Origin: Oribacterium sp. oral taxon 102
Lineage (GTDB): Bacteria > Bacillota > Clostridia > Lachnospirales > Lachnospiraceae
Assembly: GCF_013394775.1 (NCBI RefSeq)
Contig: NZ_JABXYT010000001.1
Span: 944,501-1,008,500, forward strand
Length of the DNA stretch: 64,000 nt
Reading direction: 5' to 3'
Shown here: in pieces, positions 45,415 through 54,018 of the stretch
Layout: each line of letters opens with the position of its first letter
How positions within the stretch are numbered: the first letter of the stretch is position 1
Made by a program: the position numbers and the translations under genes
Notes under the pieces: generated by a model
Told to the model about the DNA's origin: nothing
Databases searched by the model: none
The model's input: the letters and a program-made list of their open reading frames with translations, nothing else

Positions 45415-46565
45415 GAATCATTTTTGCGACACATAATCAGAATAAGCTGATGGAGATCCGCCAAATTCTGTCGGATACGGCGGAGGAGATCGTATCCAAG
45501 GGGGAGCTCGGAATCTCGTTCGAGCCGGCGGAAACCGGGCGGAGCTTCGGGGAAAACGCGGAGCTGAAGGCTGTGGGCATCCGTGAATATATGCGTCTGC
45601 ACGGGCTGCTCCGGGAGGGCGATATCATTCTGGCGGACGATTCCGGACTCTGCGTGGACTGGCTGCGGGGGGCGCCGGGAATCTATTCCGCGCGCTATCT
45701 CGGAGAGGCGACCGGTTATGATGTGAAGAATCGTCACATCATCGAGAAGCTCCGGCATGCGGAGGGAGAAGAGAGAGCCGCGCACTTCACCTGTAATATC
45801 TGCGCGGCATTCGCGGACGGCAGGGTCTTTCACACGGAGGGGATTTTCCCGGGACGGATCGCAGAGGAGCCGAGGGGAGAGAACGGCTTCGGCTATGATC
45901 CGATCCTTTACCTGCCGGAGCTCGGCAAAACCTCCGCTGAGCTTTCTCCGGAGGAGAAGAACCAGCTTTCGCATCGGGGGAAGGCACTTCGGGAGATGCG
46001 GAGAGTGCTGCAGTCCGTTATGGAGAATGATGAGAAGCTGCGAGCGCGGATCGGGCAGCCGGAGAAGCGGAAGGGGAGGAGGATACTGGTTGTCAGTGAT
46101 TCGCACAGAAGCCACGACGGGCTGCTCCGGCTCATCCGGGAGCAGCAGCCGATCGATGTACTGATCCATCTCGGAGATCTCGAGGAGGATGAGGGAATCT
46201 TCCGGCGAGCGGCAGGAGAGCACTGCGCCTGCTATTTCGTCGAGGGCAACAATGACTTTTTCAGCTCGCTTCCCCGGGAGATCGAGCTGAATCTCGGACG
46301 GAAACGCGCTTTCCTGACGCATGGGCACAGCTATCGGGTCGGACTGGATGTGACGAGACTGGCGGAGGAGGCGCGGGCGAGGAACTGCCAGATCGCGATG
46401 TTCGGACATACGCATAAGCCCTTCCTCAAGGAGGTTGACGGTGTGCTCTGTCTGAATCCGGGTTCTGTCAGCTTCCCGCGGCAGGCGAACCGCACGCCGT
46501 CCTATATGCTGATCGAGGAGACAGCGGACGGGGAGCTCCGCTATCATCCGGGCTACCTTAGCTGA
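45411..46565 (+). CDS. Fused RdgB-type NTP pyrophosphatase and YfcE-type phosphodiesterase
   Basis: Two enzymes in one 384-residue chain. Residues 1 to about 205 form a HAM1/RdgB inosine/xanthosine triphosphate pyrophosphatase (IFATHNQNKLMEIRQIL, LADDSGLCVDWL, GENGFGYDPILYLPE, LSHRGKALR) that clears non-canonical purine nucleotides. Residues from about 217 form an MJ0936/YfcE-type metallophosphoesterase with the metal-site series VVSDSHRSHDG, HLGDLEEDE, VEGNNDF, LTHGHSYRV, GHTHKP and LNPGSVSFPR. In many Clostridia these are adjacent separate genes; here no stop separates them. The linker KRKGRRILV is basic. Confidence 0.93.
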   Translation: MRIIFATHNQNKLMEIRQILSDTAEEIVSKGELGISFEPAETGRSFGENAELKAVGIREYMRLHGLLREGDIILADDSGLCVDWLRGAPGIYSARYLGEATGYDVKNRHIIEKLRHAEGEERAAHFTCNICAAFADGRVFHTEGIFPGRIAEEPRGENGFGYDPILYLPELGKTSAELSPEEKNQLSHRGKALREMRRVLQSVMENDEKLRARIGQPEKRKGRRILVVSDSHRSHDGLLRLIREQQPIDVLIHLGDLEEDEGIFRRAAGEHCACYFVEGNNDFFSSLPREIELNLGRKRAFLTHGHSYRVGLDVTRLAEEARARNCQIAMFGHTHKPFLKEVDGVLCLNPGSVSFPRQANRTPSYMLIEETADGELRYHPGYLS

Positions 46566-46612
46566 ACTGCTACTGAACAGTTCCGTTCTGCGGGATTTCT
46601 GCGGGAAAGCCC

Positions 46613-46641
46613 TTGAATGCGGGAGCGGAATCGTTTATAAT
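46613..46641 (+). promoter_or_regulatory. Promoter of the KDPG aldolase gene
   Basis: TTGAAT at 46613-46618 and TATAAT at 46636-46641, 17 bases apart, about 60 bases before the start codon. Confidence 0.75.
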
Positions 46642-46704
46642 GGGGTACGAATGATAATGTAAACGCTTTCATAAAACGTGCTGTATGTAGAAGGAGATAA
46701 AATC

Positions 46705-47331
46705 ATGACAGAGTTTATGCAGAAGCTGGCTGATATTAAGGTTTGTCCGGTAGTCGTTCTGGATGATGCGAATGATGCGGTGCCTCTCGCGAGAGCACTC
46801 GCGGCAGGCAGTCTTCCTATGGCGGAGGTGACATTCCGTACCGATGCTGCCGCAGAGTCGATCCGTCGGATCGCAGCGGAGTGTCCGGAGGTTTGTGTGG
46901 GAGCCGGTACCGTGCTGGACAGAGAGCAGGCGGCGAGAGCCGTTGCGGCAGGCGCGCAGTTTATCGTCAGCCCGTCCTTCTCAGATGAGGTGGCGCAGTA
47001 TGCGATCGGACATGGCATTCCCTACTGCCCGGGCACCTGTACGCCGACCGACATTGCGAATGCGCTTCGTTATAATCTTCCGATGGTGAAGTTTTTCCCG
47101 GCGGCAGCTTACGGCGGACTGAATACCATCAAGGCGCTGGCCTCCGTATTCCCGAATCTCAAGTTCATGCCGACAGGCGGCGTGAGCCCATCCAATGTTA
47201 ACGAGTATCTCGGCTTCAGCAAGATCATCTGCGTGGGTGGTACCTGGGTATGCAAGAAGGATCTCGTAAGCGCAAAGAGCTGGGCAGAGATCACGAAGCT
47301 CTGCCAGGAGGCATACGATCTCACGCACTGA
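46705..47331 (+). CDS. eda: KDPG/KHG aldolase
   Basis: A class I aldolase that splits 2-keto-3-deoxy-6-phosphogluconate into pyruvate and glyceraldehyde 3-phosphate, and can act on 4-hydroxy-2-oxoglutarate. The 208-residue protein has the catalytic Glu41 in PMAEVTFRT, the VGAGTVLD phosphate region and the Schiff-base Lys129 in NLPMVKFFPA. ATG 46705 with AAGGAGAT upstream. No kinase or dehydrogenase of the pathway is adjacent; a uronate-pathway isomerase (kduI) lies 9 kb away. Confidence 0.94.
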   Translation: MTEFMQKLADIKVCPVVVLDDANDAVPLARALAAGSLPMAEVTFRTDAAAESIRRIAAECPEVCVGAGTVLDREQAARAVAAGAQFIVSPSFSDEVAQYAIGHGIPYCPGTCTPTDIANALRYNLPMVKFFPAAAYGGLNTIKALASVFPNLKFMPTGGVSPSNVNEYLGFSKIICVGGTWVCKKDLVSAKSWAEITKLCQEAYDLTH

Positions 47332-47445
47332 TTCGGACGGCTCCGCGAGCAATTCATTGAAATTAGAATTTAAATTCATGGTATTGCTTCGACGAATTGC
47401 GAACGGCGTAGCTGAACTTTATATTTCCGGACATACGGAAGCGAC

Positions 47446-47483
47446 GGATTGAAGAGGAAAGCCTTGGCTTTCCTCTTCAATCC
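47446..47483. repeat. Perfect 18-base inverted repeat before tRNA-Leu
   Basis: GGATTGAAGAGGAAAGCC and its exact reverse complement flank a TT loop. It lies after eda and overlaps the probable tRNA-Leu promoter (TTGGCT 47464-47469, TATAAT 47488-47493, spacer 18). No T run follows, so it is not an ordinary terminator. Confidence 0.6.
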
Positions 47484-47517
47484 ATGCTATAATTCATACC
47501 TGTTCCGTATCGGACGC

Positions 47518-47597
47518 GCGGATATGGCGGAATTGGCAGACGCGCCAGATTTAGGTTCTGGTGGGAGACCGTGCAGGTTCAAGTCCTGTTATCCGCA
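47518..47597 (+). tRNA. tRNA-Leu (anticodon UAG)
   Basis: The acceptor stem GCGGATA/TATCCGC is perfect. The anticodon stem CCAGA/TCTGG holds loop TTTAGGT with anticodon TAG. A long variable arm of about 11 bases marks a class II tRNA, and the T-arm GCAGG-TTCAAGT-CCTGT is regular. CCA is not encoded. Confidence 0.95.
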
Positions 47598-47602
47598 GAG
47601 TG

Positions 47603-47650
47603 ACAGGGGCTCAGGCAGCATTCAGGCTGTATGGGCTTCTGTTTTTTTTT
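47603..47650 (+). terminator. Terminator of tRNA-Leu
   Basis: ACAGGGGCTCA pairs, with wobbles, along its whole length with TGGGCTTCTGT, followed by a run of T. Confidence 0.75.
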
Positions 47651-47725
47651 CTTGGATTCTCGGGGCAGGAGACGACAGCCGTTTTGCTGCGGGCAAGCTG
47701 CCTCCGCCCGTAAAGCAGGAGATCT

Positions 47726-48096
47726 AAGGAAACGCTGATTAAAACGGAAAAAGTTCCGAAGTTTCCTCATGGAAATTTCGGAACGATCTGGAGACAGGCG
47801 AAGCCTGTTGTTTTGCGCAGCGAAAGCGTGCGATGTCTTCCGGACAGAGCACGACTCGGGCAGACTCGGAGTGTATTTGACCACATTCAGAGAGATGTGC
47901 CTCCCGATTGCCCCGGATCCTTGATCGGGGAGAGTTGATCGGGGGGAGCCATGCGGCTCTGCGCAGCAATCGCTTGCGATTGCTGCGCAGAGGGGGGCGG
48001 CTGAAGCCTCCCGGGCGAAGCCGAGTCCCCATGAGAGTGCCTTTTGAGGTACACGTCCATGGTACGTGAGTTATGAATAAATCAGTGTTTCCCTAA
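47726..48096. mobile_element. MITE-like element of about 370 bases
   Basis: The left end CTAAGGAAACGCTGATT and the right end, read inverted (TTAGGGAAACACTGATT), match at 14 of 17 positions and are flanked by TAA on both sides. Inside is a perfect 17-base hairpin with a TT loop (47957-47992), a stem ACAGGCGAAGCCTGT (47794-47808), and a module shared with 33208-33275. There is no transposase or other credible coding frame. Its end sequence is also found at 56781-56855. Confidence 0.65.
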
Positions 48097-48121
48097 GGCT
48101 ATGACAGAATCGTATGGACTG

Positions 48122-48153
48122 CAAAAAACGGCGTCCTCTTCAGGATGCCGTTT
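48122..48153 (-). terminator. Terminator of the minus-strand tRNA cluster
   Basis: On the minus strand AAACGGCATCCT and AGGACGCCGTTT form a stem around GAAG, followed by TTTT. It lies about 50 bases after tRNA-Lys. Confidence 0.75.
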
Positions 48154-48203
48154 CCAAATCAAAGCCGGTTATTAACAATTATGAATACAGAAATGCCGTA
48201 AAG

Positions 48204-48276
48204 TGAGACACGCGGGAATCGAACCCGCGACAACTTGATTAAAAGTCAAGTGCTCTACCGACTGAGCTAGTGTCTC
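48204..48276 (-). tRNA. tRNA-Lys (anticodon UUU)
   Basis: On the minus strand the acceptor stem GAGACAC/GTGTCTC and the anticodon arm CTTGA-CTTTTAA-TCAAG (anticodon TTT) are perfect, with T-loop TTCGATT. Last gene of the four-tRNA cluster. Confidence 0.95.
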
Positions 48277-48285
48277 ATAATCAAA

Positions 48286-48357
48286 CAGGGCCAGTTGGAT
48301 TCGAACCAACGAGTGCAGGCGTCAAAGGCCTGTGCCTTACCGCTTGGCGATAGCCCC
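48286..48357 (-). tRNA. tRNA-Gln (anticodon UUG)
   Basis: The anticodon arm CAGGC-CTTTGAC-GCCTG carries TTG. The acceptor GGGGCTA pairs with TGGCCCT with G-U pairs at the first position and near the base. Discriminator G, as usual for Gln. Confidence 0.93.
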
Positions 48358-48389
48358 ATAAATGCCTGCCGGCATAATTTTCAGAAAAG

Positions 48390-48464
48390 GGTGGATACTG
48401 GGACTCGAACCCAGGACCTCCAGAACCACAATCTGGCGCGATAACCAACTACGCTATACCCACC
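48390..48464 (-). tRNA. tRNA-His (anticodon GUG)
   Basis: The anticodon arm CCAGA-TTGTGGT-TCTGG carries GTG. The acceptor stem has the extra G at position -1 facing C73, the identity feature of tRNA-His. Confidence 0.95.
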
Positions 48465-48495
48465 ATATCAGACTTTCCTTACCGCGGAAGGAAAG

Positions 48496-48569
<74 letters not shown>

Positions 48570-48598
48570 AATCGCGCCTCCCATGAAGCGCCTCAAAT

Positions 48599-48627
48599 AT
48601 AATATCTAAACGACATAGAAAAGTCAA
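48599..48627 (-). promoter_or_regulatory. Promoter of the minus-strand tRNA cluster
   Basis: On the minus strand TTGACT (48627-48622) and TATTAT (48604-48599) with a 17-base spacer, about 30 bases before tRNA-Arg. Confidence 0.8.
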
Positions 48628-48732
48628 GGACTTATTCTTTTTCTGCTGCGCTTTTTCCGCGCCGGTTTCGCGGGATATAGAAAAAGCTGTTTAGCTGAAT
48701 TGCTGCCGTTTTTTGAAAATCGGTAACAGAAG

Positions 48733-48761
48733 TTTCACAAAGTCATGCTATACTGTATAAA
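48733..48761 (+). promoter_or_regulatory. Promoter of the metallopeptidase gene
   Basis: TTTCAC at 48733-48738 and TATAAA at 48756-48761 with a 17-base spacer, about 23 bases before the start codon. Confidence 0.5.
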
Positions 48762-48783
48762 TTATAAGAGGAGGAGATTATTT

Positions 48784-49473
48784 ATGTACGGATATTTTTA
48801 TGATTCTACATACATTCTGGTACTGCTCGGCGCGCTTATTGCGATGTGGGCGTCATGGAATGTGAGGAGCAGCTTCCGGAAATACGAGAAGGTCGCGAAC
48901 CACGGAGGGATTACCGGCGCGCAGGCGGCGGAGGCGATTCTTCATGGAGCGGGGATCTGCGACGTTCGGGTGGAACACATTTCCGGCAGTCTGACGGATC
49001 ATTTCTCGCCGGAGGAGAGAGTGCTGCGGCTTTCGGACAGCGTCTACGGCTCCCGCTCTGTGGCGGCGATCGGCGTCGCAGCGCACGAATGCGGACATGC
49101 CATGCAGTATGAGGCGGATTATTTTCCGATTCATGTCCGCACTGCCGTCATTCCGATGGCGAATATCGGCTCGCAGCTTTCCTGGCCGCTTATCCTGGCA
49201 GGTCTCCTGCTGGGTTGGGCGGGGCTTGTCAATATCGGCATTGTCCTCTTTGCACTCGTAGTGGTTTTTCAGCTCGTGACGCTGCCGGTGGAGTTTGATG
49301 CCAGCGGACGGGCAATCCGGGTTCTGCGGGAGACCGCGATGCTCAACGAGCAGGAGCTGGAGGGCGCGAAGCGGGTTCTGACCGCTGCGGCACTTACCTA
49401 TGTGGCAGCGCTTGTCTCCTCTGCCCTGCAGCTCTTCCGGCTCGTGCTGCTTTCGCAGCGGCGTCGGAGGTAG
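48784..49473 (+). CDS. YugP-type membrane zinc metallopeptidase
   Basis: A 229-residue membrane protein of the YugP/DUF2248 group. An N-terminal helix (about 6-22) is followed by the domain with the zinc-binding motif AAHECGHAMQYE (HExxH-like HECGH), then two to three more helices. The conserved LPVEFDASGRAIRVL supplies further family residues. Members are predicted membrane-embedded zinc proteases with unknown targets. Start ATG 48784 after GAGGAGGAG. It stands alone between the tRNA cluster and the nucleoside operon. Confidence 0.88.
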   Translation: MYGYFYDSTYILVLLGALIAMWASWNVRSSFRKYEKVANHGGITGAQAAEAILHGAGICDVRVEHISGSLTDHFSPEERVLRLSDSVYGSRSVAAIGVAAHECGHAMQYEADYFPIHVRTAVIPMANIGSQLSWPLILAGLLLGWAGLVNIGIVLFALVVVFQLVTLPVEFDASGRAIRVLRETAMLNEQELEGAKRVLTAAALTYVAALVSSALQLFRLVLLSQRRRR

Positions 49474-49510
49474 CCTTCGGAAAAGTTGTACAAAAGAAGG
49501 CTGCCGCAGT

Positions 49511-49539
49511 TTGCTTTTATAGCAAGTATTTGCTATAAT
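49511..49539 (+). promoter_or_regulatory. Promoter with palindrome in front of the nucleoside operon
   Basis: TTGCTT at 49511-49516 and TATAAT at 49534-49539 are 17 bases apart. The spacer and -10 box are covered by a perfect inverted repeat, TTATAGCAA-GTAT-TTGCTATAA, at 49517-49538. A repressor bound there would exclude polymerase. Confidence 0.7.
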
Positions 49540-49579
49540 GAGGTCCCCGTCGGGGAATACTTTCAGGACAGAGGCAGGA

Positions 49580-49996
49580 ATGGACAATAAGAATTTGATT
49601 CGCGCGGCATTTGAAGCACGCGGCAGGGCTTACACGCCCTATTCTCATTTTCAGGTCGGCGCTGCGCTGCTTTCCGCAGATGGACAGCTTTTTCAGGGCT
49701 GCAATATTGAGAACGCATCCTACGGCGTATCGAACTGCGCGGAGAGAACCGCGCTGTTCAAGGCGGTCAGCGAGGGCGTGAGGGAGTTCTCGAAAATTGC
49801 TATCGTCGGCGGTCCGGAGGGGGCGGAGCACTTCTCGATCTGCGAGCCCTGCGGGATCTGTCGGCAGGCACTGGCAGAGTTCTGTGATATCGATCGGTTT
49901 ACGGTTCTTCTCGCAAAATCGGAGGAGGACTATGAGGAATATCTGCTTTGCGAGCTGCTGCCGCATGCATTTCTGCCGGCTCATCTGGGGAAGTAG
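49580..49996 (+). CDS. cdd: Cytidine deaminase
   Basis: Converts cytidine and deoxycytidine to uridine and deoxyuridine in pyrimidine salvage. The 138-residue zinc enzyme shows YTPYSHFQVGAALL, the catalytic CNIENASYGVSNCAERTAL (Cys-Ala-Glu) and the second zinc motif PCGICRQAL. ATG 49580 follows GAGGCAGGA. First gene of cdd-deoD-udp-deoB, which together degrade nucleosides to base and pentose phosphate. Confidence 0.95.
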   Translation: MDNKNLIRAAFEARGRAYTPYSHFQVGAALLSADGQLFQGCNIENASYGVSNCAERTALFKAVSEGVREFSKIAIVGGPEGAEHFSICEPCGICRQALAEFCDIDRFTVLLAKSEEDYEEYLLCELLPHAFLPAHLGK

Positions 49997-50035
49997 AGGA
50001 AACGGCGTTTCTGCCGCAAAATAAAGGAGAAGACT

Positions 50036-50740
50036 ATGCCAACACCACATAATGCTGCCCAAAGGGGTGATATCGCGAAGACTGTGCTTTTGCCGGGCGA
50101 TCCGCTTCGCGCGAAGTTCATCGCGGATAACTACCTCACAGAGGTGCGCTGCTTCAACATGGTTCGGAATATGCTGGGATTCACCGGTATCTATCAGGGG
50201 AAACGTATTTCCGTCATGGGAGGCGGCATGGGCATTCCCTCGGTTGCCATCTATTCCTATGAGCTTTTCCATGCGTATGATGTGGACAACATTATTCGGA
50301 TCGGCTCTGCAGGAGGACTGCAGAAGGATGTGAATCTGAAGGATGTCGTCATTGCGATGGGAGCCTGTACGGATTCCAACTATGCCTATCAGTACGAGCT
50401 TCCGGGTCTTTTCGCGCCGATCGCGGACTTCGGGCTTTTGGAGAAGGCAGTGAAGGCGGCGAGAGAGCTCGGCATAGAGCCGAAGGTGGGAAATGTCGTC
50501 TCCTCGGATATTTTCTACAATCAATTTACGGATGTAAATAAGAAGTGGGCTTCCATGGGTGCGCTCTGCGTCGAAATGGAGGCGGCGGCGCTCTATATGA
50601 ATGCAATCGCCGCGCACAAGCATGCCCTTGCGATTCTGACCATTTCGGATCACCTCTTCAAGGCAGAGAAGCTCTCTGCGGAGGAGAGGCAGGTCGGTTT
50701 CCGGCAGATGATGGAAATCGCGCTGCGGATCGCGGAGTAA
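50036..50740 (+). CDS. deoD: Purine-nucleoside phosphorylase, DeoD type
   Basis: Splits purine (deoxy)nucleosides with phosphate to base and (deoxy)ribose 1-phosphate. The 234-residue length and motifs fit the hexameric DeoD class: [54 protein letters not shown] and ISDHLFKAE. Forty bases after cdd, with AAAGGAG before ATG 50036. Confidence 0.95.
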   Translation: MPTPHNAAQRGDIAKTVLLPGDPLRAKFIADNYLTEVRCFNMVRNMLGFTGIYQGKRISVMGGGMGIPSVAIYSYELFHAYDVDNIIRIGSAGGLQKDVNLKDVVIAMGACTDSNYAYQYELPGLFAPIADFGLLEKAVKAARELGIEPKVGNVVSSDIFYNQFTDVNKKWASMGALCVEMEAAALYMNAIAAHKHALAILTISDHLFKAEKLSAEERQVGFRQMMEIALRIAE

Positions 50741-50751
50741 GGGGGGCAGAA

Positions 50752-51540
50752 ATGATCAATTATTCAGAGTCGGAGCGACTCTATCATATCGATGTAGCGC
50801 CGGGAGAGGTCGGGAGATATGTGCTCCTTCCGGGAGATCCGAAGCGCTGTGAGAAGATCGCCGCTTACTTCGAGAATCCGGTGAAGGTCGCCGATCATCG
50901 GGAGTATGTTACCTATACCGGGATGCTGGACGGCGAACGGGTGAGCGTCTGTTCGACGGGAATCGGCGGACCTTCTGCCTCAATCGCCTTAGAGGAGCTC
51001 ACGATGTGCGGGGCGGATACCTTTATCCGTGTCGGAACGGCGGGAGGGATCGATCTCGACGTGACGGCGGGTGATATCGTGATCGCGAATGGTGCGATCC
51101 GTATGGATGGAACGAGCAAGGAGTACGCGCCGCTGGAGTGGCCTGCGGTTTCGGATTTCGCGCTGACTGCGGAGCTCGTCGCAGCGGCGGAGGAGCTGGG
51201 ATTCCGCTCTCATGTTGGTGTGGTGCAGTGCAAGGATGCCTTCTACGGACAGCATAAGCCGGCGGAGCTTCCGAACAGCACGGAGCTTCTCAGGAAGTGG
51301 GAGGCATGGAAGCGCCTCGGCTGTAAGGCTTCGGAGATGGAGAGCGCGACGCTCTTTACTGTGGGGGCTTATCTCCATGTGCGCGTCGGCGCAGTGCTCT
51401 TCATCATGTCGAATCAGGAGAGACTGAAGGCGGGACTTCCCAACGAGATCGAGCATGACACGGACAAGGCGATCCGTACCGCAGTTTCGGCGATTCGCAG
51501 GATGATCCGCAGGGACAGAGGAAAGGACAGGGCACAATGA
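50752..51540 (+). CDS. udp: Uridine phosphorylase
   Basis: Splits uridine with phosphate to uracil and ribose 1-phosphate. A 262-residue member of the NP-I family, paralogous to Deo[41 protein letters not shown] and the specificity region [11 protein letters not shown]. The frame is open upstream, but ATG 50752 after GGGGGG matches the usual start. It overlaps deoB by four bases. Confidence 0.92.
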   Translation: MINYSESERLYHIDVAPGEVGRYVLLPGDPKRCEKIAAYFENPVKVADHREYVTYTGMLDGERVSVCSTGIGGPSASIALEELTMCGADTFIRVGTAGGIDLDVTAGDIVIANGAIRMDGTSKEYAPLEWPAVSDFALTAELVAAAEELGFRSHVGVVQCKDAFYGQHKPAELPNSTELLRKWEAWKRLGCKASEMESATLFTVGAYLHVRVGAVLFIMSNQERLKAGLPNEIEHDTDKAIRTAVSAIRRMIRRDRGKDRAQ

Positions 51541-52730
51541 GATTTAAAAGGATTTTCCTGATCGTGCTGGACTCTCTCGGCATGGGTTCGGCGAGGGATG
51601 CGGCGGACTTCGGGGACAGCGGGGCGGATACCTGGGGACATATCGCGGAGAGGAATCCGAATATGAAGGTGCCGAACCTGCAGGCGCTCGGGATGGCGAA
51701 CCTGAAGGAGCTGACGGGGATTCTGCCGGTGGAGAGGCCGATGGGGTACTTTCTCCGGCTGAATGAGGCATCCAGAGGTAAGGACACGATGACCGGACAC
51801 TGGGAAATGATGGGACTCAGGACGGAGAAGCCCTTCATTACTTTCACGGAGCACGGCTTCCCGAAGGAACTGATCCGTGAGCTCGAAGAGCGAACCGGAC
51901 ACAGAGTGATCGGCAACAAGGCGGCATCCGGCACAGAGATTCTGGATGAGCTGGCAGAGGAGCAGATCCGGGACGGAAGCATGATCGTCTATACCTCGGC
52001 GGACTCGGTGCTGCAGATCTGCGGACATGAAGACGATAGGATTTTCGGCTTGCAGGAGCTCTATCGCTGCTGCGAGATCGCGCGGGAAATTACCATGCGG
52101 GATGAATGGAGGGTGGGACGCGTCATTGCCCGCCCGTATGTCGGGATGCGGAGAGGGGAGTTCAAACGAACCGCCAACCGGCACGACCTCGCAGTGAAGC
52201 CCTTCGGCAGGACGGTGCTCAATGCCTTGAAGGATGCGGGATTTGATATGATTTCCATTGGAAAGATCAATGACATCTTCGTCGGAGAGGGTGTGACGCG
52301 GGCGATTCATTCCGTGAGCTCCGTCAACGGAATGGAGCAGACGATAGAGGAGGCAGGGACAGACGATTTCACGGGGCTCTGCTTCGTGAACCTTGTGGAC
52401 TTTGACGCGCTCTGGGGACATCGCAGAGATCCGAAGGGCTACGCAGAGGAGATCGAGCGCTTCGATCGGAAGCTAGGGGAGCTGCTTCCGCGCCTTGGGG
52501 AGCAGGATCTTCTGATCCTGACGGCAGACCATGGCAATGATCCGACCTACAGCGGGACGGATCACACCAGAGAGCAGGTACCGATGCTGGCATACGGCAA
52601 GGGACTCGCGGGAGGGCTTCTGCCGGAGCAGGAGAGCTTCGCAGTGATCGGTGCGACAATCGCGGAGAACTTCGGCGTTGCTATGCCGGAGGGAACGATC
52701 GGTGCGTCGCTGCTGGGACGCTTGCAGTGA
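51537..52730 (+). CDS. deoB: Phosphopentomutase
   Basis: Moves phosphate between C1 and C5 of ribose or deoxyribose, feeding the products of the two phosphorylases into central metabolism. The 397-residue alkaline-phosphatase-superfamily protein has the metal-site start [18 protein letters not shown], the active-site [28 protein letters not shown] and [18 protein letters not shown]. Start ATG 51537 overlaps udp (ATGA). Conserved throughout, no anomaly seen. Confidence 0.96.
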   Translation: MRFKRIFLIVLDSLGMGSARDAADFGDSGADTWGHIAERNPNMKVPNLQALGMANLKELTGILPVERPMGYFLRLNEASRGKDTMTGHWEMMGLRTEKPFITFTEHGFPKELIRELEERTGHRVIGNKAASGTEILDELAEEQIRDGSMIVYTSADSVLQICGHEDDRIFGLQELYRCCEIAREITMRDEWRVGRVIARPYVGMRRGEFKRTANRHDLAVKPFGRTVLNALKDAGFDMISIGKINDIFVGEGVTRAIHSVSSVNGMEQTIEEAGTDDFTGLCFVNLVDFDALWGHRRDPKGYAEEIERFDRKLGELLPRLGEQDLLILTADHGNDPTYSGTDHTREQVPMLAYGKGLAGGLLPEQESFAVIGATIAENFGVAMPEGTIGASLLGRLQ

Positions 52731-52753
52731 GCCGAGGAAGCATAGAAGAGAAT

Positions 52754-53278
52754 ATGACGCAGGCGGAAAAGGATGCATACTTCATGCGTCTTGCCATTCG
52801 GGAGGCACGGAAGGCGGGGCGGAACGGGGATGTGCCGATCGGCTGCGTGATCGTCTATGACGGAAGCAGACCGGACAGCATGGCGGATCGGAATGCGGAG
52901 ACGCTGGGGATCGTGCCGGGGACTGTCATCGGCAGGGGCTATAACCGCAGGAACCGAGACAGGAGTGCGCTTGCGCACGCTGAAATTCTCGCGATCCGGA
53001 GTGCGTGCCGTGCTTTCTCGGACTGGCGGATCGAGGACTGCACGATGTATGTGACATTGGAGCCCTGTCCGATGTGCGCAGGCGCTATCCTGCAGGCGCG
53101 CATTCCCCGGCTGGTGATGGCGGTGCGGAACGCCAAGGCGGGCTTCTGCGGTTCTGTGCTGGACGTGCTCCATCTGCGCGAACTGAATCATCGGGCAGAG
53201 GTTCGGGAGGGGGTTTGCCGGGAGGAATGCAGCGCACTTCTGTCGGACTTTTTTTCGCACATGAGAGGGAAGATATGA
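52754..53278 (+). CDS. tadA: tRNA-specific adenosine deaminase with small insertion
   Basis: Deaminates A34 of tRNA-Arg(ACG) to inosine. The zinc site is complete: HAEILAI (His75, Glu77) and PCPMCAG (Cys105, Cys108). Between the first strand (GCVIVYDG) and the usual IGRGYNRR there are about 20 additional residues (SRPDSMADRNAETLGIVPGT) that most TadA proteins lack. Start: ATG 52754 is preferred; an in-frame GTG at 52727 overlaps the deoB stop and would add nine residues. The gene overlaps the next by four bases. Confidence 0.93.
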   Translation: MTQAEKDAYFMRLAIREARKAGRNGDVPIGCVIVYDGSRPDSMADRNAETLGIVPGTVIGRGYNRRNRDRSALAHAEILAIRSACRAFSDWRIEDCTMYVTLEPCPMCAGAILQARIPRLVMAVRNAKAGFCGSVLDVLHLRELNHRAEVREGVCREECSALLSDFFSHMRGKI

Positions 53279-54009
53279 GCAGAATCGGCGGCAGGCGCTG
53301 TATCATCGCCGGCGCGGGAGATTTTTTCGGGATTCCGGCGGGACTTCGGATCGATCCGGAGAGAGATCTCCTGATTGCCGCGGATGCCGGCTATGAAAAT
53401 CTGTGTGCGGTGGGGCTTCGGCCGCAGCTGATCGTCGGAGACTTCGACTCGATGCGGGTGGAGGGGGTCGCAGGAACGACCGGTGAGGTCGCGGGACTCT
53501 CGATCTTTGCCGATGCGGAGAAGGCAGAGTATATTCATCATCTGAGAAAAACGGAGCTGGATGGGATTGAGACCCGGATCATTGATCCGGTCAAGAATGA
53601 CCCGGATCTGCTTGCCTGTGTGCGGATCGGGCTGGAGGAGGGCTGTACAGAGTTTCATATCCTGGGCGGCACCGGGAAACGAATGGATCACAGCATTGCC
53701 AACCTGCAGATCCTCGGATTTCTGGCGAAGCGGGGCTGTCATGCGTATCTCTATGGGAGAGAGCAGCTTATCACGGCGATCCACAATGAGGAGAGATGCT
53801 TCCCTGCAGGGCGGAGAGGCTACTTCTCGGCGCTGTCGCTCAGCGACGAGAGCTGCGGTGTGAGCGAGGAGGGCTTCAAGTATATTATCCGGGAGGTGAC
53901 GCTGAACAACCTGACGCCGACAGGTCTCAGCAATGAGTTTGTCGGGATGGCGGCGCGGATCTCGGTAAGAGAGGGAACGCTGCTGCTGATCTACGATATT
54001 GTCCCCTGA
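53275..54009 (+). CDS. Thiamine pyrophosphokinase
   Basis: Transfers pyrophosphate from ATP to thiamine to make thiamine diphosphate. The 244-residue protein shows an N-terminal AADAGYENL, the substrate-site VGDFDSMRVEG, and KNDPDLLACVRIGLEEG followed by LGGTGKRMDHSIANL. The C-terminal beta-sandwich includes TPTGLSNEF. Translation is coupled to tadA by the ATGA overlap. It is the last gene of the cdd operon; the 6S-like RNA follows under its own promoter. Confidence 0.9.
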   Translation: MSRIGGRRCIIAGAGDFFGIPAGLRIDPERDLLIAADAGYENLCAVGLRPQLIVGDFDSMRVEGVAGTTGEVAGLSIFADAEKAEYIHHLRKTELDGIETRIIDPVKNDPDLLACVRIGLEEGCTEFHILGGTGKRMDHSIANLQILGFLAKRGCHAYLYGREQLITAIHNEERCFPAGRRGYFSALSLSDESCGVSEEGFKYIIREVTLNNLTPTGLSNEFVGMAARISVREGTLLLIYDIVP

Positions 54010-54018
54010 AAGCGGCTC

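Noticed and set aside
48627..48635. A further GGACTTATT copy of the dispersed word
   Set aside because: It differs in the last base, overlaps the -35 box of the tRNA promoter and lacks the surrounding repeat structure.
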